A stretch of DNA of 64,000 bases. Source: Thiogranum longum. GTDB lineage: Bacteria; Pseudomonadota; Gammaproteobacteria; DSM-19610. The notes under the pieces were generated by a model. The model was not told the DNA's origin and made no database searches. It saw nothing but the letters and a program-made list of their open reading frames with translations. Position 1 is the first letter of the stretch. Every line of letters begins with the position of its first letter. The stretch covers positions 2,852,907 to 2,916,906 of the forward strand of contig NZ_SMFX01000001.1 of assembly GCF_004339085.1 (NCBI RefSeq). Reading direction: 5' to 3'. The position numbers and the translations under genes are program-made. Positions 46,309 to 56,032 of the stretch are shown one piece after another.

Positions 46309-47418
46309 ATGAGATATTCAAGCAAGAACAATAAGCAAATTCTGTTACATATTGCGGTAGTCACATGCATGCTGGTATTCAGCACACCCGACAACACTTT
46401 CGCAGGCGAGAAACAAAAGTCCGGAAAGGGGAAGAAATTCGAAAACATTATTACTGCAATTGTCGCACCCCCGGTGGTCGGTAACGGTACGATTGCCGGT
46501 GAACCCACGGAAATTATTGCTGTACTTAACGCGCCGGGCGCTCTCGACAGTCAGGCGCTTAACCCCGTCAATTTTGGCCACCAGATACCTGCCGGTGGGC
46601 GCATGGAAGTCGAGATTGGCGGAACCTTCCAGCGTAATGGCGTAGATAACACTAAGGAATTTGTTCCGGTAAACAGCAACGCCTTCTTTGTCCTGGTAAC
46701 CGGCTTACCCCAGATGCCTGTAACTGCGCCGGCCTGAGACGGTGTCCAGCATGGTAATTACAGCATCCTCGACAATGGCAACAAAATCATCACTGTGGTG
46801 CCCAATGGGGGTAACGGACCAAACGACCTTGAACAAGGTAAAGGTGATGTTGTCTTTCCGGCCACCCTGGGTCGTGTAATTGGCGTGACCAATGCCGGGC
46901 TTGCCACAGGCCAGCAAGGCAGCCCACTGACGAATACTGCGGAGCTTGTCGAATCAGTTACCTTCCAGCACGTAGCACCTGGGACTAGGTTGACCAATAC
47001 TGTGCGCACCGGCTCTTTCTCTGAAGGCGCACCCTATGCTCCACGCTTCCTTATGTTTGAGGAACTGGAAGGGCAACCGGATTCCTTTATACCCTTTAAA
47101 GGTATTTCGCAGGTCGGATATACCATCGATACTCGTAAACCCTGGAAAGCTGAACTGGTTGTCGACTCCAATGGTAATGGTGTTGCTGACAGTGATGACG
47201 AGGAAATCGGCGATATCGAAATCAAGGGACCTTCAAAAAACTCCCGTGGCTCTCTACTGGAGAACACATCACTCACCACATCCGGGGATGGCATATCCGG
47301 ACCGAATGGCAGCATGCTTAATGTTCCGGTAGCGATAGGCTCTGCGCCAGGCATCTATACTGTCACTGTCTCACTGGAAGATGATAATCGCGCTGTTACA
47401 ATTCTAGTGGTGGAGTAA
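46309..47418 (+). pseudogene. Exported protein gene with one in-frame TGA
   Basis: One frame runs from the ATG at 46309 (GGAGG upstream) to the TAA at 47416, broken only by TGA at 46735-46737, codon 143. Both sides keep protein-like sequence: a signal peptide ending TFAGEK, then beta-rich sequence VVGNGTIAGEPTEIIAVLNA before, and DGVQHGNYSILDNGNKII after. Further on VVDSNGNGVADSDDEEIG resembles a calcium-binding DxNxNG loop. The full product would be 369 residues. I do not recognise the family. A nonsense mutation is the simplest reading; no convincing selenocysteine hairpin was seen after the TGA. Confidence 0.7.
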
Positions 47419-47435
47419 TATTTTTGCTGTATACC

Positions 47436-47465
47436 AGGACCCGCTATACAGCGGGTCCTCTTCTG
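47436..47465 (+). terminator. Hairpin terminator
   Basis: AGGACCCGCT, loop ATAC, AGCGGGTCCT, a perfect ten-pair stem 18 bases after the TAA, followed by a T-rich but broken tail (CTTCTGATTCTGTTT). Confidence 0.7.
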
Positions 47466-47652
47466 ATTCTGTTTGCCGCATGCATGCAGTACGGTTATAC
47501 AATTAATCCCTGTAGCCCATAAATCCCCTCCATGCTGGAAAGAAGCTCGTATATTCTGTAAATTACTGATTACAGAAACGTCAAAGCAGTTTTCACTGTG
47601 CTTGAGGTTAGCGAGCGCACACCTTTACCAGACCAACCGAGCGAGGCATGCC

Positions 47653-48003
47653 ATGAGCAACGAAGACCCCAGGATCAGCGACGACCCGATGTATCGCCTG
47701 CTACGCGAAGGCGCAGTTGAGGAGTTCAATACGCGCCACGCCTCAGGAGAATCATGCGACTTGCGTGGCTGTGATTTCAGGACGCTGGACCTGCGTAAAC
47801 TTGATGCCAATGGCCTTGACCTGCGTGATTCCTACTTCAGACAGACAGACCTGCGAGGCCTTGACCTGTCAAACGCCAATCTGGAAGGCGCCAGCATCAA
47901 TGCTGCAAAAATATCCGGCGCTTATTTTCCGGCTGAACTGAGCGCTGAAGAACTGATGCTTTCACTGACACATGGAACACGCATGCGCTATCGCAAGGGC
48001 TAG
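47653..48003 (+). CDS. Pentapeptide-repeat protein, 116 aa
   Basis: The middle of the product is a short run of pentapeptide units with A(D/N)LxX rhythm: CDLRGCDFRTLDLRKLDANG, LDLRDSYFRQTDLRGLDLSN, ANLEGASI. Such repeats form a right-handed beta-helix; functions range widely and none can be given here. There is no signal peptide. The start at 47653 is chosen since the frame further upstream reads through non-coding sequence. Its last bases overlap the stop of the convergent DUF255 gene. The 200 bases before it show nothing else. Confidence 0.75.
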   Translation: MSNEDPRISDDPMYRLLREGAVEEFNTRHASGESCDLRGCDFRTLDLRKLDANGLDLRDSYFRQTDLRGLDLSNANLEGASINAAKISGAYFPAELSAEELMLSLTHGTRMRYRKG

Positions 48004-49832
48004 TTTCGATCCAGCCATTCGACATAACTTGCATACCAGAAAATCGAGTCGGACAAACGGGACCTGACCTGATCCAGGTGTGTAGTTACCAGCTTCTGAA
48101 CCGGTTTATTATTTTGAAGGCCCTCCATATCAAGCGACAGCCCTGCCACCAGTGCTGTCGCTGACGGCAGCGGATTGTCATCCAGTGCCAACTTGCCGTC
48201 CAGCATCGGGATCAGCGGCATATCACTTTCCAGCCAGCGGTTTTTCCGATAGAACCGTTTCCAGGCAATTTTAACAAGCTCGCTGGCGATTTCTGCATAC
48301 TGCTCATCACCACTGACACTGACCCAGTCCTGCAGGCCTTTTGCTACCATTGCATAGTCCTGCACCGTACCGTCTGCCAGCACTTTTCCTGCATCCAGCG
48401 CACGCCCAAGCCGCTTGCCATCCCACAGTTTTGTTGCAAGGTAGCTTGCGAGCTGATCACCGGTCTCGCGATACGCCTCGCTGCCCCCCGCACCGACAGC
48501 ATCGGCCAGCGCACTCAACGCCAGTCCATTCCATGCAGCCAGTCCCTTGTTATCTGCAGGCAAAGAACGTGCAGCGCGGGCCTTCAGCATCTTTTCACGT
48601 ATTACTTCAAGGCGATGTTTTATGGCTCCCTCGGGCTGCCCGGTACGATGTGCTATTTCATCCATGGTCAATTGCCAGCGAGGCAACTTCCCCCATTCCG
48701 ATTGGGCTGCTACAGCATCGAACCACGCTGTTTTTACCAGCGTTAATTCCTTATCCGTGAGAATCTTGCGAAGCGTTTCCTCGTCCCACAGGTAGTACGC
48801 ACCTTCTCTACCCTGCGCATCAACTGCGGAAAAACTGCTGATAAAATGGTTATCACGCCACATCTCGCGCAACATAAAATCCAGAGTTTCAAACGCAGTA
48901 GCCCGGTAACGTGGCTCACTGAAAGCCGTCGCGGCCTGCAGATACAGAGAAGCCAGCTGGGCATTGTCATAGAGCATTTTTTCGTAATGCGGGGTTTGCC
49001 AGCCCGGGTCGACAACATAACGGAAAAACCCGCCGCCAATCAGATCGTGCATCCCCTGGCCGGCCATGTTATCGAGCGTTAATCGAAGGAACTCATCGAG
49101 ATTTTTCCTGCCCTTTACCTGAACACGCACCTTCAACAGGGCTCTCATCTGCGGCGTCATGGGGAACTTGTTCTGTTCACCAAACCCACCGGACAACTCA
49201 TCCATCAACTTGCCGGCCTGCTCAACAAACTTCGGAGCAACCGGGACTTCTGGACTGACCGGAACATCGGCTGGCTGCCGCATGCTGCGCCACTCATCAA
49301 GCGCATCCTGCGCCAGGCGTCGTAATTCATCCGGATCCGACTGCCAGCGATCCCTCAGTTGCGTCAACAGCGCAAGAAAACGATCTTTTGGCAAGTATGT
49401 TATTCCAACAACCGGGTAGCCTTCAGGGGTCAGGAATACATTTAACGGCCAACCGGCGCGCCCGCGCGTCAATTGCACGAACTCAATCAGGTGACTGTCG
49501 AGAGCCGGATTCAGTTCACGATCGACCTTGACCGGGATAAACCAGGTATTGAGGATTTTGGCCACTTCCGGGTCTCGATAGCTTTCACGCTGCATAACGT
49601 GACACCAGTGGCAGGAAAAATAGCCGCTGGAAATAAACAGGGGCCGGTTCAGCTTTTTTGCCAACTGAACGGCTTCCTCTCCCCAGCTCTGCCAGTGAAC
49701 CGGGTCTTCTCCGTGCATGGCAAGATAGGGGGAGGGATGATCCTTGAGACGGTTGTCAAAATGAGGCCCGGCAGCAGCCATCAAAGATCCGGAAAAAATA
49801 ACCAGCAAGAGACACAAAAACAATTTTTTCAT
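48000..49832 (-). CDS. Exported thioredoxin-domain protein, DUF255 family
   Basis: A 610-residue relative of YyaL/SSP411. A signal peptide (MKKLFLCLLLVIFSGSLMAA) is followed by NRLKDHPSPYLAMHGEDPVH and the thioredoxin-like site SGYFSCHWCHVMQRESY near 65-75. GWPLNVFLTPEGYPV comes next, and the rest resembles an alpha/alpha-barrel (GGGFFRYVVDPGWQTPHYEK, then AAWNGLALSALADA). The family role is unknown. Most members are cytoplasmic, so the clear signal peptide is worth noting. The ATG at 49832 has AAGGA at good spacing; ATG at 49841 is too close to it. Confidence 0.85.
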   Translation of the reverse strand: MKKLFLCLLLVIFSGSLMAAAGPHFDNRLKDHPSPYLAMHGEDPVHWQSWGEEAVQLAKKLNRPLFISSGYFSCHWCHVMQRESYRDPEVAKILNTWFIPVKVDRELNPALDSHLIEFVQLTRGRAGWPLNVFLTPEGYPVVGITYLPKDRFLALLTQLRDRWQSDPDELRRLAQDALDEWRSMRQPADVPVSPEVPVAPKFVEQAGKLMDELSGGFGEQNKFPMTPQMRALLKVRVQVKGRKNLDEFLRLTLDNMAGQGMHDLIGGGFFRYVVDPGWQTPHYEKMLYDNAQLASLYLQAATAFSEPRYRATAFETLDFMLREMWRDNHFISSFSAVDAQGREGAYYLWDEETLRKILTDKELTLVKTAWFDAVAAQSEWGKLPRWQLTMDEIAHRTGQPEGAIKHRLEVIREKMLKARAARSLPADNKGLAAWNGLALSALADAVGAGGSEAYRETGDQLASYLATKLWDGKRLGRALDAGKVLADGTVQDYAMVAKGLQDWVSVSGDEQYAEIASELVKIAWKRFYRKNRWLESDMPLIPMLDGKLALDDNPLPSATALVAGLSLDMEGLQNNKPVQKLVTTHLDQVRSRLSDSIFWYASYVEWLDRN

Positions 49833-49881
49833 GAGCGCCATCCTTGCAGGCAAACGTAAGTTCAGGCGTTGGTTGACTGTA

Positions 49882-50715
49882 TTATTTTTCGTCGTTCTCG
49901 AAACGATCCATTTCCTTTTCAACTTCCTCATCATCCATTGGCGGCTCGTACTCTTCGTGTGAACGCTCCGGCCCTGGCTTGAATCGTTCTGACATGAATA
50001 CGCCCACCTCGAACAATAACCACATGGGAACAGCCAGTAATGTTTGTGAAATGATATCCGGTGGCGTCAACAGCATCCCGAGAATGAAGGCTGCAACAAT
50101 AATATAGGGCCGTTTTTCGCGAAGTGTTTTTGGTGTCACCACGCCACTCCACACCAGTAAAACGGTTGCGACCGGCACTTCAAAGGCCAGTCCGAAGGCA
50201 AAAAACAGGGTCAGGACAAAATCCAGGTAACGACTGATATCTGTCATCACCTCCACACCTTCAGGTGCCGCCTTGGTCAGAAACCCGAACACCAGGGGAA
50301 ACACAACAAAGTACGCAAATGCCGCACCCAGGTAGAACAGCAACGTACTCGATACCATCAACGGCATCACACGCTGCTTTTCATGCTGGTACAGGCCCGG
50401 GGCGATAAAGGACCAGCCCTGGTAGAGGATATAGGGCATTGCGGCAAATAATGCGACAACCATGGCCAGCTTGAAGGGCGTAAAGAAGGGAGAGGCGACT
50501 TCTATCGCAATCAGTGAACTGTTTTCCGGCAGGTGCGCCGTCAACGGCCCGGCCAGTTGCGTGAACAGCCAGTTGGCAAAGGGCATGAGTCCGAGAAAAA
50601 TGACGACCACGACCAGCACAACGCGCAACAAACGATCGCGCAGTTCTATAAGGTGAGCCACAAAGGGCAGCTCAGTCTCTTCCTCGGGTGGCGGGGGGTT
50701 ATCCGTTTGTGTCAT
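49882..50715 (-). CDS. tatC: Twin-arginine translocase subunit TatC
   Basis: The 277-residue core of the Tat translocon, which binds twin-arginine signals. Six membrane helices; the N-terminal motif [16 protein letters not shown], the [10 protein letters not shown] helix, and [20 protein letters not shown] are typical. A charged tail of about 40 residues, rich in glutamate, follows. It overlaps the end of tatB by 17 bases. Confidence 0.96.
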   Translation of the reverse strand: MTQTDNPPPPEEETELPFVAHLIELRDRLLRVVLVVVVIFLGLMPFANWLFTQLAGPLTAHLPENSSLIAIEVASPFFTPFKLAMVVALFAAMPYILYQGWSFIAPGLYQHEKQRVMPLMVSSTLLFYLGAAFAYFVVFPLVFGFLTKAAPEGVEVMTDISRYLDFVLTLFFAFGLAFEVPVATVLLVWSGVVTPKTLREKRPYIIVAAFILGMLLTPPDIISQTLLAVPMWLLFEVGVFMSERFKPGPERSHEEYEPPMDDEEVEKEMDRFENDEK

Positions 50716-51052
50716 TCGACTTGTGCGTTACCGCAGCAGGTATCTCAGGTTCTGGAGGCACATCATCTTCACCCTGCGCTTCCAGTTGATCTTTCGTTTC
50801 CAGAATGGTTTGTTTGGTTTCTTCTATGATTTCGTACAGTGCTTCACTATTGGCCTGTTTAGCCAGTGCCTTCTTCAGTTCATCCGCGGCTATTTCGCGA
50901 TCAATATCCGCTTTTACACCAGACACAAAACGCCGTGCCCGCCCGACCCAGTGTCCGGTGGTACGCGCCAGCCCCGGCAAGCGCTCCGGCCCAACGACCA
51001 GAAGCGCCACCACGCCGATTACTGCAAGTTCCCAGAAGCCAATATCGAACAT
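50699..51052 (-). CDS. tatB: Sec-independent translocase protein TatB
   Basis: A 117-residue protein with one N-terminal helix ([20 protein letters not shown]), then the hinge [11 protein letters not shown] and an amphipathic helix, typical of TatB, ending in an acidic proline-rich tail. It forms the receptor with TatC. It lies between tatA and tatC. Confidence 0.95.
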   Translation of the reverse strand: MFDIGFWELAVIGVVALLVVGPERLPGLARTTGHWVGRARRFVSGVKADIDREIAADELKKALAKQANSEALYEIIEETKQTILETKDQLEAQGEDDVPPEPEIPAAVTHKSNDTNG

Positions 51053-51069
51053 ACGCAGTCAAGACTGAA

Positions 51070-51297
51070 TCAGGCTTTTTCCTGTTTCTTGGAAGTCACT
51101 TCGCCGTCAATCACACGATCTGCCTTCTGATCTTCAAGCTTTTCGCCACCGGCCGGCTCATCGTCTTCCTTCATGGCCTTGCGGAAGCCCTTGATGGCGC
51201 CACCCAGGTCACCACCTACGTTGCGCAGTCGCTTGGCGCCAAACAACACCAGCACAATCGCGAGAATGATCAACAGTTGCCAAATACTGATACCCAT
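51070..51297 (-). CDS. tatA: Sec-independent translocase protein TatA
   Basis: A 75-residue pore-forming subunit: one helix ([20 protein letters not shown]), the [20 protein letters not shown] hinge and amphipathic helix, and a charged tail. It follows hisE by 36 bases; the link of his genes and tatABC on one strand is common in proteobacteria. Confidence 0.95.
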   Translation of the reverse strand: MGISIWQLLIILAIVLVLFGAKRLRNVGGDLGGAIKGFRKAMKEDDEPAGGEKLEDQKADRVIDGEVTSKKQEKA

Positions 51298-51333
51298 AAT
51301 GTTCTCCTGGAACCCAATCAGGCCGGGACTGGC

Positions 51334-51657
51334 CTATTTCTGTTTTCTTGCTGCCTTCTCATCCAGACCCGACAGACCAAAGCGGCGCTCCAGCTCTTTC
51401 AGCACCTGATCGGGACCAAGCCCCTGGTGCGCCAGCAATACTAGGCTATGAAACCACAAATCCGCCATTTCATAAACCAACTGGTCGGCGTTACCGTCTT
51501 TTGCCGCAATGACGGTCTCGGTGGCTTCTTCACCGATTTTTTTCAGGATACTGTCAAGACCCTTGCTGTAAAGGCTTGCCACATAGGAAGAATCCGGCGC
51601 CGCCTGTTTACGCTTCTCCAGGATATCGGCCAGTTGGCGAAGAATTTCATCTGACAT
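51334..51657 (-). CDS. hisE: Phosphoribosyl-ATP pyrophosphatase
   Basis: HisE cleaves pyrophosphate from PR-ATP, second step of histidine synthesis. The 107-residue product has [33 protein letters not shown] and [15 protein letters not shown], the usual metal-binding helices. It is separate from hisI, one base after its stop, rather than fused. Confidence 0.95.
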   Translation of the reverse strand: MSDEILRQLADILEKRKQAAPDSSYVASLYSKGLDSILKKIGEEATETVIAAKDGNADQLVYEMADLWFHSLVLLAHQGLGPDQVLKELERRFGLSGLDEKAARKQK

Positions 51658-51658
51658 A

Positions 51659-52051
51659 TCAGGATTTCCCGTAGATATCCGAGGGATCTTTCAATACCGG
51701 ATCAACCGCTTTCCATTGTCCATTCTCTAGGCGCTGGTAAAAACAGCTGCGTCGCCCGGTATGACAGGCAATTCCACCCTTTTGTTCGATTTGCAGGTTG
51801 ATCACATCATTATCGCAGTCCAGGCGAATTTCCTTTACCACCTGCTGGTGGCCGGATTCCTCGCCCTTGTGCCAGAGTTTCTTGCGCGAGCGTGACCAAT
51901 ACACGGCATGCCCGGTTTCTGCCGTCAGGCGTAGCGCCTCGGCATTCATCCACGCAAACATCAGCACCTTGCCATCCGCAGCATCCTGGGCGATGACCGG
52001 CACCAGCCCGTCCTCGGTCCACGCGATTGCATCCAGCCATTGTTCGGACAT
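51659..52051 (-). CDS. hisI: Phosphoribosyl-AMP cyclohydrolase
   Basis: HisI opens the adenine ring of PR-AMP, third step of histidine synthesis. The 130-residue protein has [38 protein letters not shown] and LDCDND plus [14 protein letters not shown], whose cysteines bind zinc. The start at 52051 is fixed by the family N-terminus ([11 protein letters not shown]). Confidence 0.95.
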   Translation of the reverse strand: MSEQWLDAIAWTEDGLVPVIAQDAADGKVLMFAWMNAEALRLTAETGHAVYWSRSRKKLWHKGEESGHQQVVKEIRLDCDNDVINLQIEQKGGIACHTGRRSCFYQRLENGQWKAVDPVLKDPSDIYGKS

Positions 52052-52109
52052 GCGATATTCTACCTGTATGAACTTGACGCAGCAGCGCCCGGATCCTTCC
52101 CTGTTTGCG

Positions 52110-52889
52110 CTAGAGGCGCATCTCGATACCACGCCGGACCATATACTGCTTGGCCTCGGTAATAGTGTATTCCCCGAAGTGAAAGATGCTTGCTGCCAAT
52201 ACAGCGTCGGCGTGCCCCTGCAATACACCTTCGGCAAGATGGTCCAGGTTCCCCACGCCACCGGAAGCAATGACAGGCACGTCGACGGCGTCACTGACAG
52301 CATGGGTAAGGGCGAGGTCAAAACCGTTTCTGGTGCCGTCACGATCCATACTGGTCAGCAAAATTTCTCCTGCGCCATAGCTGACCATACGCGACGCCCA
52401 CTCAACCGCGTTGATGCCGGTCGGCTTGCGGCCACCGTGGGTAAAAATCTCCCAACGCGGCTCACCGGTCTGCGCATCATCCTCCACCCGCTTGGCATCG
52501 ATCGCCACCACAATACACTGCGAACCAAACTGGTCAGCGGCCTGGCGCACAAAGTCAGGGTTGAATACAGCAGCCGTGTTAATGGCTATCTTGTCAGCGC
52601 CTGCATTGAGCATGCGGCGAATGTCTGCTGTCTCACGAATGCCACCGCCAACGGTCAGCGGTATAAAAACTTCGCCAGCCACCTTCTCGACCACGTGCAC
52701 CATAGTATCGCGTTGTTCGTGGCTGGCGGTGATATCCAGGAAGGTAATTTCATCTGCACCTTCCTGATCGTAGCGTCGGGCGATCTCTACCGGGTCACCG
52801 GCATCACGGATATCAACAAACTGCACGCCCTTGACGACACGGCCGTTGTCCACGTCCAGGCAGGGAATAATGCGTTTTGCCAGTGCCAC
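52110..52889 (-). CDS. hisF: Imidazole glycerol phosphate synthase, cyclase subunit
   Basis: HisF makes imidazole glycerol phosphate and AICAR with ammonia from HisH. The 259-residue (beta/alpha)8 barrel has the catalytic aspartates in [17 protein letters not shown] near the start and [17 protein letters not shown] near 175, with [15 protein letters not shown] between. It follows hisA by 65 bases. Confidence 0.97.
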   Translation of the reverse strand: MALAKRIIPCLDVDNGRVVKGVQFVDIRDAGDPVEIARRYDQEGADEITFLDITASHEQRDTMVHVVEKVAGEVFIPLTVGGGIRETADIRRMLNAGADKIAINTAAVFNPDFVRQAADQFGSQCIVVAIDAKRVEDDAQTGEPRWEIFTHGGRKPTGINAVEWASRMVSYGAGEILLTSMDRDGTRNGFDLALTHAVSDAVDVPVIASGGVGNLDHLAEGVLQGHADAVLAASIFHFGEYTITEAKQYMVRRGIEMRL

Positions 52890-52954
52890 AATCAGTGCCC
52901 GGACTGCGTCACAGCGGCGCAGGAAGTAACACCTTTATTCAGCATAACCCTGCA

Positions 52955-53683
52955 CTACCCGTCGACCAGCTTCTGCGCTTCAGCCAGGTCAACCGTACCT
53001 TCATACAGCGCCCGACCAATAATCGTACCCATAATGCCTTCATCTGCGACAGCCTGAATCGCCTTGATGTCATCGAGGTTACTGATGCCACCCGAAGCGA
53101 TAACCGGGATACTGATTTCTGACGCCAGTTTCGCTGTCGCCTCGACATTAACCCCCTGCATCATGCCGTCACGACTGATATCGGTATACACAATGGCTTC
53201 CACGCCGTCACGTTCGAAATGTTGCGCCATGTCGATGACATCATGGTTGGAAAGTTTCGACCAGCCGTCGATGGCTACCTTGCCATTCTTTGCATCGAGG
53301 CCGACGATAATATGCCCGGGGAACTCCAGGCACAGATCATTAATAAAGTGTGGCGCACTGACGGCCTTGGTGCCGATAATGACGTATTGCACACCGGCGT
53401 CCAGGTATAATTGCACCGTGTCCTCGTCGCGAATGCCGCCGCCAACCTGAATTGGCACCTCGGGAAATGCCTCGGCAATGCGATGCACCACATCGGCATT
53501 GACTGGCTGACCGGCAAATGCACCGTTCAAATCAACCAGGTGCAAACGCTTCGCACCGGCATCAACCCAGCGCTTCGCCATGTCCAGCGGATCGTCCGCA
53601 AAAATTGTTTCATCTTCCATTCGACCCTGACGCAGACGTACGCACTTGCCATCCTTGAGGTCGATTGCCGGAATCAGCAACAT
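52955..53683 (-). CDS. hisA: ProFAR isomerase
   Basis: HisA is the barrel isomerase that comes before HisF. The 242-residue product has [19 protein letters not shown] with the catalytic aspartate at position 8, [14 protein letters not shown], and [15 protein letters not shown] with the second aspartate, ending [12 protein letters not shown] and a substrate phosphate site. Confidence 0.97.
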   Translation of the reverse strand: MLLIPAIDLKDGKCVRLRQGRMEDETIFADDPLDMAKRWVDAGAKRLHLVDLNGAFAGQPVNADVVHRIAEAFPEVPIQVGGGIRDEDTVQLYLDAGVQYVIIGTKAVSAPHFINDLCLEFPGHIIVGLDAKNGKVAIDGWSKLSNHDVIDMAQHFERDGVEAIVYTDISRDGMMQGVNVEATAKLASEISIPVIASGGISNLDDIKAIQAVADEGIMGTIIGRALYEGTVDLAEAQKLVDG

Positions 53684-53721
53684 GTTCCCACCCTCATATC
53701 ATTGATAAACATCATACAAAT

Positions 53722-54366
53722 CTAACTATCCCGCCCATCCCAGCGGCTGAAATTTCGTAGCAGCGTCAACCCGGCATGCTGACTCTTCTCCGGGTGGAAC
53801 TGTACCGCAAACAGGTTTTCACGGGCCAGCGTACAGCAAAATTCACCACCATAATCCGCAACGCCTGCGCAGTCAGCGGACTCGGCAGGTATGGCATAGT
53901 AGCTGTGGACAAAATAGAAGCGGCTGTCCTGGTCAATATCCTGCCACAGCGGATGCGTCTGCTGGTGCACCTGGTTCCAGCCCATGTGTGGCACCTTGAG
54001 CTTTACGCCGTTGTCATTGAGCGAGTCGCTGAAACGTCGCACTTCGCCCTTGATCAGACCCAGGCAATCTATGCCGCCATTTTCTTCGCTGCGTTCCAGC
54101 ATGGCCTGCATACCCAGGCAAATCCCCAGCAACGGCTTCCCGGAGGCCGCCACCTCACGGATCACCGGGTCAAGTCCGCGCCTCAGCAAAGATTCCATGC
54201 AGTGCCCGATTCCTCCAACACCGGGGAAAATGACCCGGTCAGCTGCCAGAATCTTCTCTGGCACGGAGGTGACGAGCACCCTGGTCTCTCCCGCGACATG
54301 CTCCACTGCCTTGGCAATGGAGTGCAGGTTACCCATTTCATAGTCAATGATAGCGATGCTGGACAT
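53722..54366 (-). CDS. hisH: Imidazole glycerol phosphate synthase, glutaminase subunit
   Basis: HisH frees ammonia from glutamine for HisF. The 214-residue class I amidotransferase has the nucleophile in LLGICLGMQAMLERS at about residue 82, and the histidine-glutamate pair in AVQFHPEKSQHAG near the end. VPHMGWNQVH is also typical. It lies between hisB and hisA. Confidence 0.96.
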   Translation of the reverse strand: MSSIAIIDYEMGNLHSIAKAVEHVAGETRVLVTSVPEKILAADRVIFPGVGGIGHCMESLLRRGLDPVIREVAASGKPLLGICLGMQAMLERSEENGGIDCLGLIKGEVRRFSDSLNDNGVKLKVPHMGWNQVHQQTHPLWQDIDQDSRFYFVHSYYAIPAESADCAGVADYGGEFCCTLARENLFAVQFHPEKSQHAGLTLLRNFSRWDGRDS

Positions 54367-54408
54367 GGCGGACAGATGCTTGCCGGCAGTGCGGCGGGAT
54401 TTTCCCGG

Positions 54409-55002
54409 CTACAGGCTCCCTTTGGTGGAAGGCATTATACCCGCCATACGCGGGTCTGCCTCGGCCGCCATGCGTACGGCGCGCCCGAATGCCTTGAAGA
54501 CCGTCTCGGCGATGTGGTGTGCATTGTCGCCACGCAGGCAATCAATGTGAACTGTTGCCTTGGCATGATTCACAAAGCCTTGAAAAAACTCATGAAAAAG
54601 ATCCACGTCAAAATCACCGATACGGCCGCGCGCAAAATTGACGTGATAGTCCAGCCCCGGTCTACCGGAAAAATCAATGACCACGCGCGACAGGGCCTCG
54701 TCCAACGGTACGTACGCGTGCCCGTAACGACGAATCCCTTTTTTATCACCCAGGGCCTCATTAAAGGCCTGTCCCAGTGCAATTCCGATATCTTCCACAG
54801 TGTGGTGGGCATCGATGTGCAAATCCCCTTTTGCCTGTATGGCTATATCCAGCAGGCCGTGGCGGGAGATCTGGTCCAGCATGTGCTCCAGAAAGGGCAC
54901 ACCCGTATCAAATTCAGAATTGCCGGAGCCGTCCAGATCGAGCTTTACACCAATCTGTGTTTCCAGGGTATCGCGCTGAATCTGCGCTGTTCTCGCCGTC
55001 AT
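54409..55002 (-). CDS. hisB: Imidazoleglycerol-phosphate dehydratase
   Basis: HisB takes water from IGP. The 197-residue product is the monofunctional type without the phosphatase half found in E. coli. Metal-binding histidine motifs are [36 protein letters not shown], and [13 protein letters not shown]. The start at 55002 gives the family length; the frame upstream is not conserved. It leads the unit hisBHAFIE-tatABC, divergent from fnr. Confidence 0.96.
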   Translation of the reverse strand: MTARTAQIQRDTLETQIGVKLDLDGSGNSEFDTGVPFLEHMLDQISRHGLLDIAIQAKGDLHIDAHHTVEDIGIALGQAFNEALGDKKGIRRYGHAYVPLDEALSRVVIDFSGRPGLDYHVNFARGRIGDFDVDLFHEFFQGFVNHAKATVHIDCLRGDNAHHIAETVFKAFGRAVRMAAEADPRMAGIMPSTKGSL

Positions 55003-55150
55003 GGTCAGGATTTCGTTACAGTTGATCGGATTGACCTGAATCCTATCTGAAATCGCACAGTTAGAGAACCATTCTTTACTCATATAATATAGTTGCCGAC
55101 AGTGTGTCGTTTTGCACATAATGCGTACAAACCATCCAGCAGGTCGTGCC

Positions 55151-55918
55151 ATGCCCACTCGAAAACAGGAAAAAGTCGTCTCCCTGAAAGAGATTACGGT
55201 TGCCTGCCAGGAATGCAGCCTGAATGAAATCTGCCTCCCTGTGGGTATTGATAAAAACGATATGGAGCAGCTGGATGCCATTATCGACCGCAAGCGGCCG
55301 CTGGCGCGTGGGGACCACCTGTTTAAAGTCGGTGATCGCTTTCGCGCGCTGTACGCCGTACGTTCCGGCTCACTGAAAACCTTCGCAACATCCGAGGATG
55401 GCCAGGAGCAGGTAATGGGTTTTCAACTACCCGGCGAACTGGTTGGACTGGACGCCATTGCCCACAACAATCACCCACTGACAGCCAGGGCCCTGGAAAC
55501 CACCAGCGTCTGTGAAATCCCCTTTGATCAACTCGAAGCACTGAGCACTCAGCTACCCGACCTGCAACGCCAGATGTTACGCGTCATGAGTCAGGAAATT
55601 CATGATGACGAGCAAAGCATGCTGGCACTGGGCCAGCGCTCCGCTGAAGAAAGGCTTGCTGCCTTTCTCATCAGCCTGTCCAATCGCTACAGGCGACGCG
55701 GCTTTTCCTCCACCCAGTTCAACCTGACCATGTCACGCGGCGACATTGGAAACTACCTTGGACTGGCGCTGGAGACTGTCAGCCGATTGTTTACCCGCTT
55801 CCAGAACGAAGGCCTGCTGAAAGTCGAGCGCAGGCATATCGAACTTCTGGATCGTGATCGTCTGTGCCAGTTCTCATCTGCCAACTGCGACGCTGACAAC
55901 CCTGTCTCCCGCACCTGA
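55151..55918 (+). CDS. fnr: Crp/Fnr-family oxygen-responsive regulator (Fnr/Anr)
   Basis: The 255-residue product has the Fnr cysteine set: C19, C22 and C28 in [10 protein letters not shown] and C121 in SVCEIPF, enough for an oxygen-sensitive 4Fe-4S cluster. The cyclic-nucleotide-fold sensor occupies about 40-170 and the helix-turn-helix at about 200-225 reads [18 protein letters not shown], with the E-xx-SR contact residues of FNR that read TTGAT. The start at 55151 is preferred (AGGT site); earlier ATGs at 55112 and 55121 are possible. A perfect FNR box lies just downstream, before ompW and the cco genes. Confidence 0.93.
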   Translation: MPTRKQEKVVSLKEITVACQECSLNEICLPVGIDKNDMEQLDAIIDRKRPLARGDHLFKVGDRFRALYAVRSGSLKTFATSEDGQEQVMGFQLPGELVGLDAIAHNNHPLTARALETTSVCEIPFDQLEALSTQLPDLQRQMLRVMSQEIHDDEQSMLALGQRSAEERLAAFLISLSNRYRRRGFSSTQFNLTMSRGDIGNYLGLALETVSRLFTRFQNEGLLKVERRHIELLDRDRLCQFSSANCDADNPVSRT

Positions 55919-55953
55919 TCCTCTCCCGCCACAGCCACGAAGTTAATGCTGTT

Positions 55954-55967
55954 TTGATCTGAATCAA
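55954..55967 (+). promoter_or_regulatory. Perfect FNR/Anr box before ompW and cco
   Basis: TTGAT-CTGA-ATCAA matches the FNR consensus fully. It lies 66 bases before the ompW start and 36 bases after the fnr stop. It should give low-oxygen activation of ompW and, if transcripts read on, ccoNOQP. Confidence 0.85.
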
Positions 55968-56032
55968 TGCCGCTCACCCGGCACTCACGCAAAGTACACC
56001 TCAACCCCGCATGTCTACAGAGGAGTACAACG

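Noticed and set aside
46735..46737. Selenocysteine codon
   Set aside because: A bacterial SECIS hairpin should follow the TGA at once; only a three-pair GAC-GGT-GTC was seen at the wrong spacing. Kept as a nonsense codon until homologues are compared.
51798..53057. 419-codon open frame on the plus strand
   Set aside because: Antisense to hisI and hisF; no protein-like motifs.
53776..55050. 424-codon open frame on the plus strand
   Set aside because: Antisense to hisH and hisB, both certain. A by-product of GC-rich codon use.
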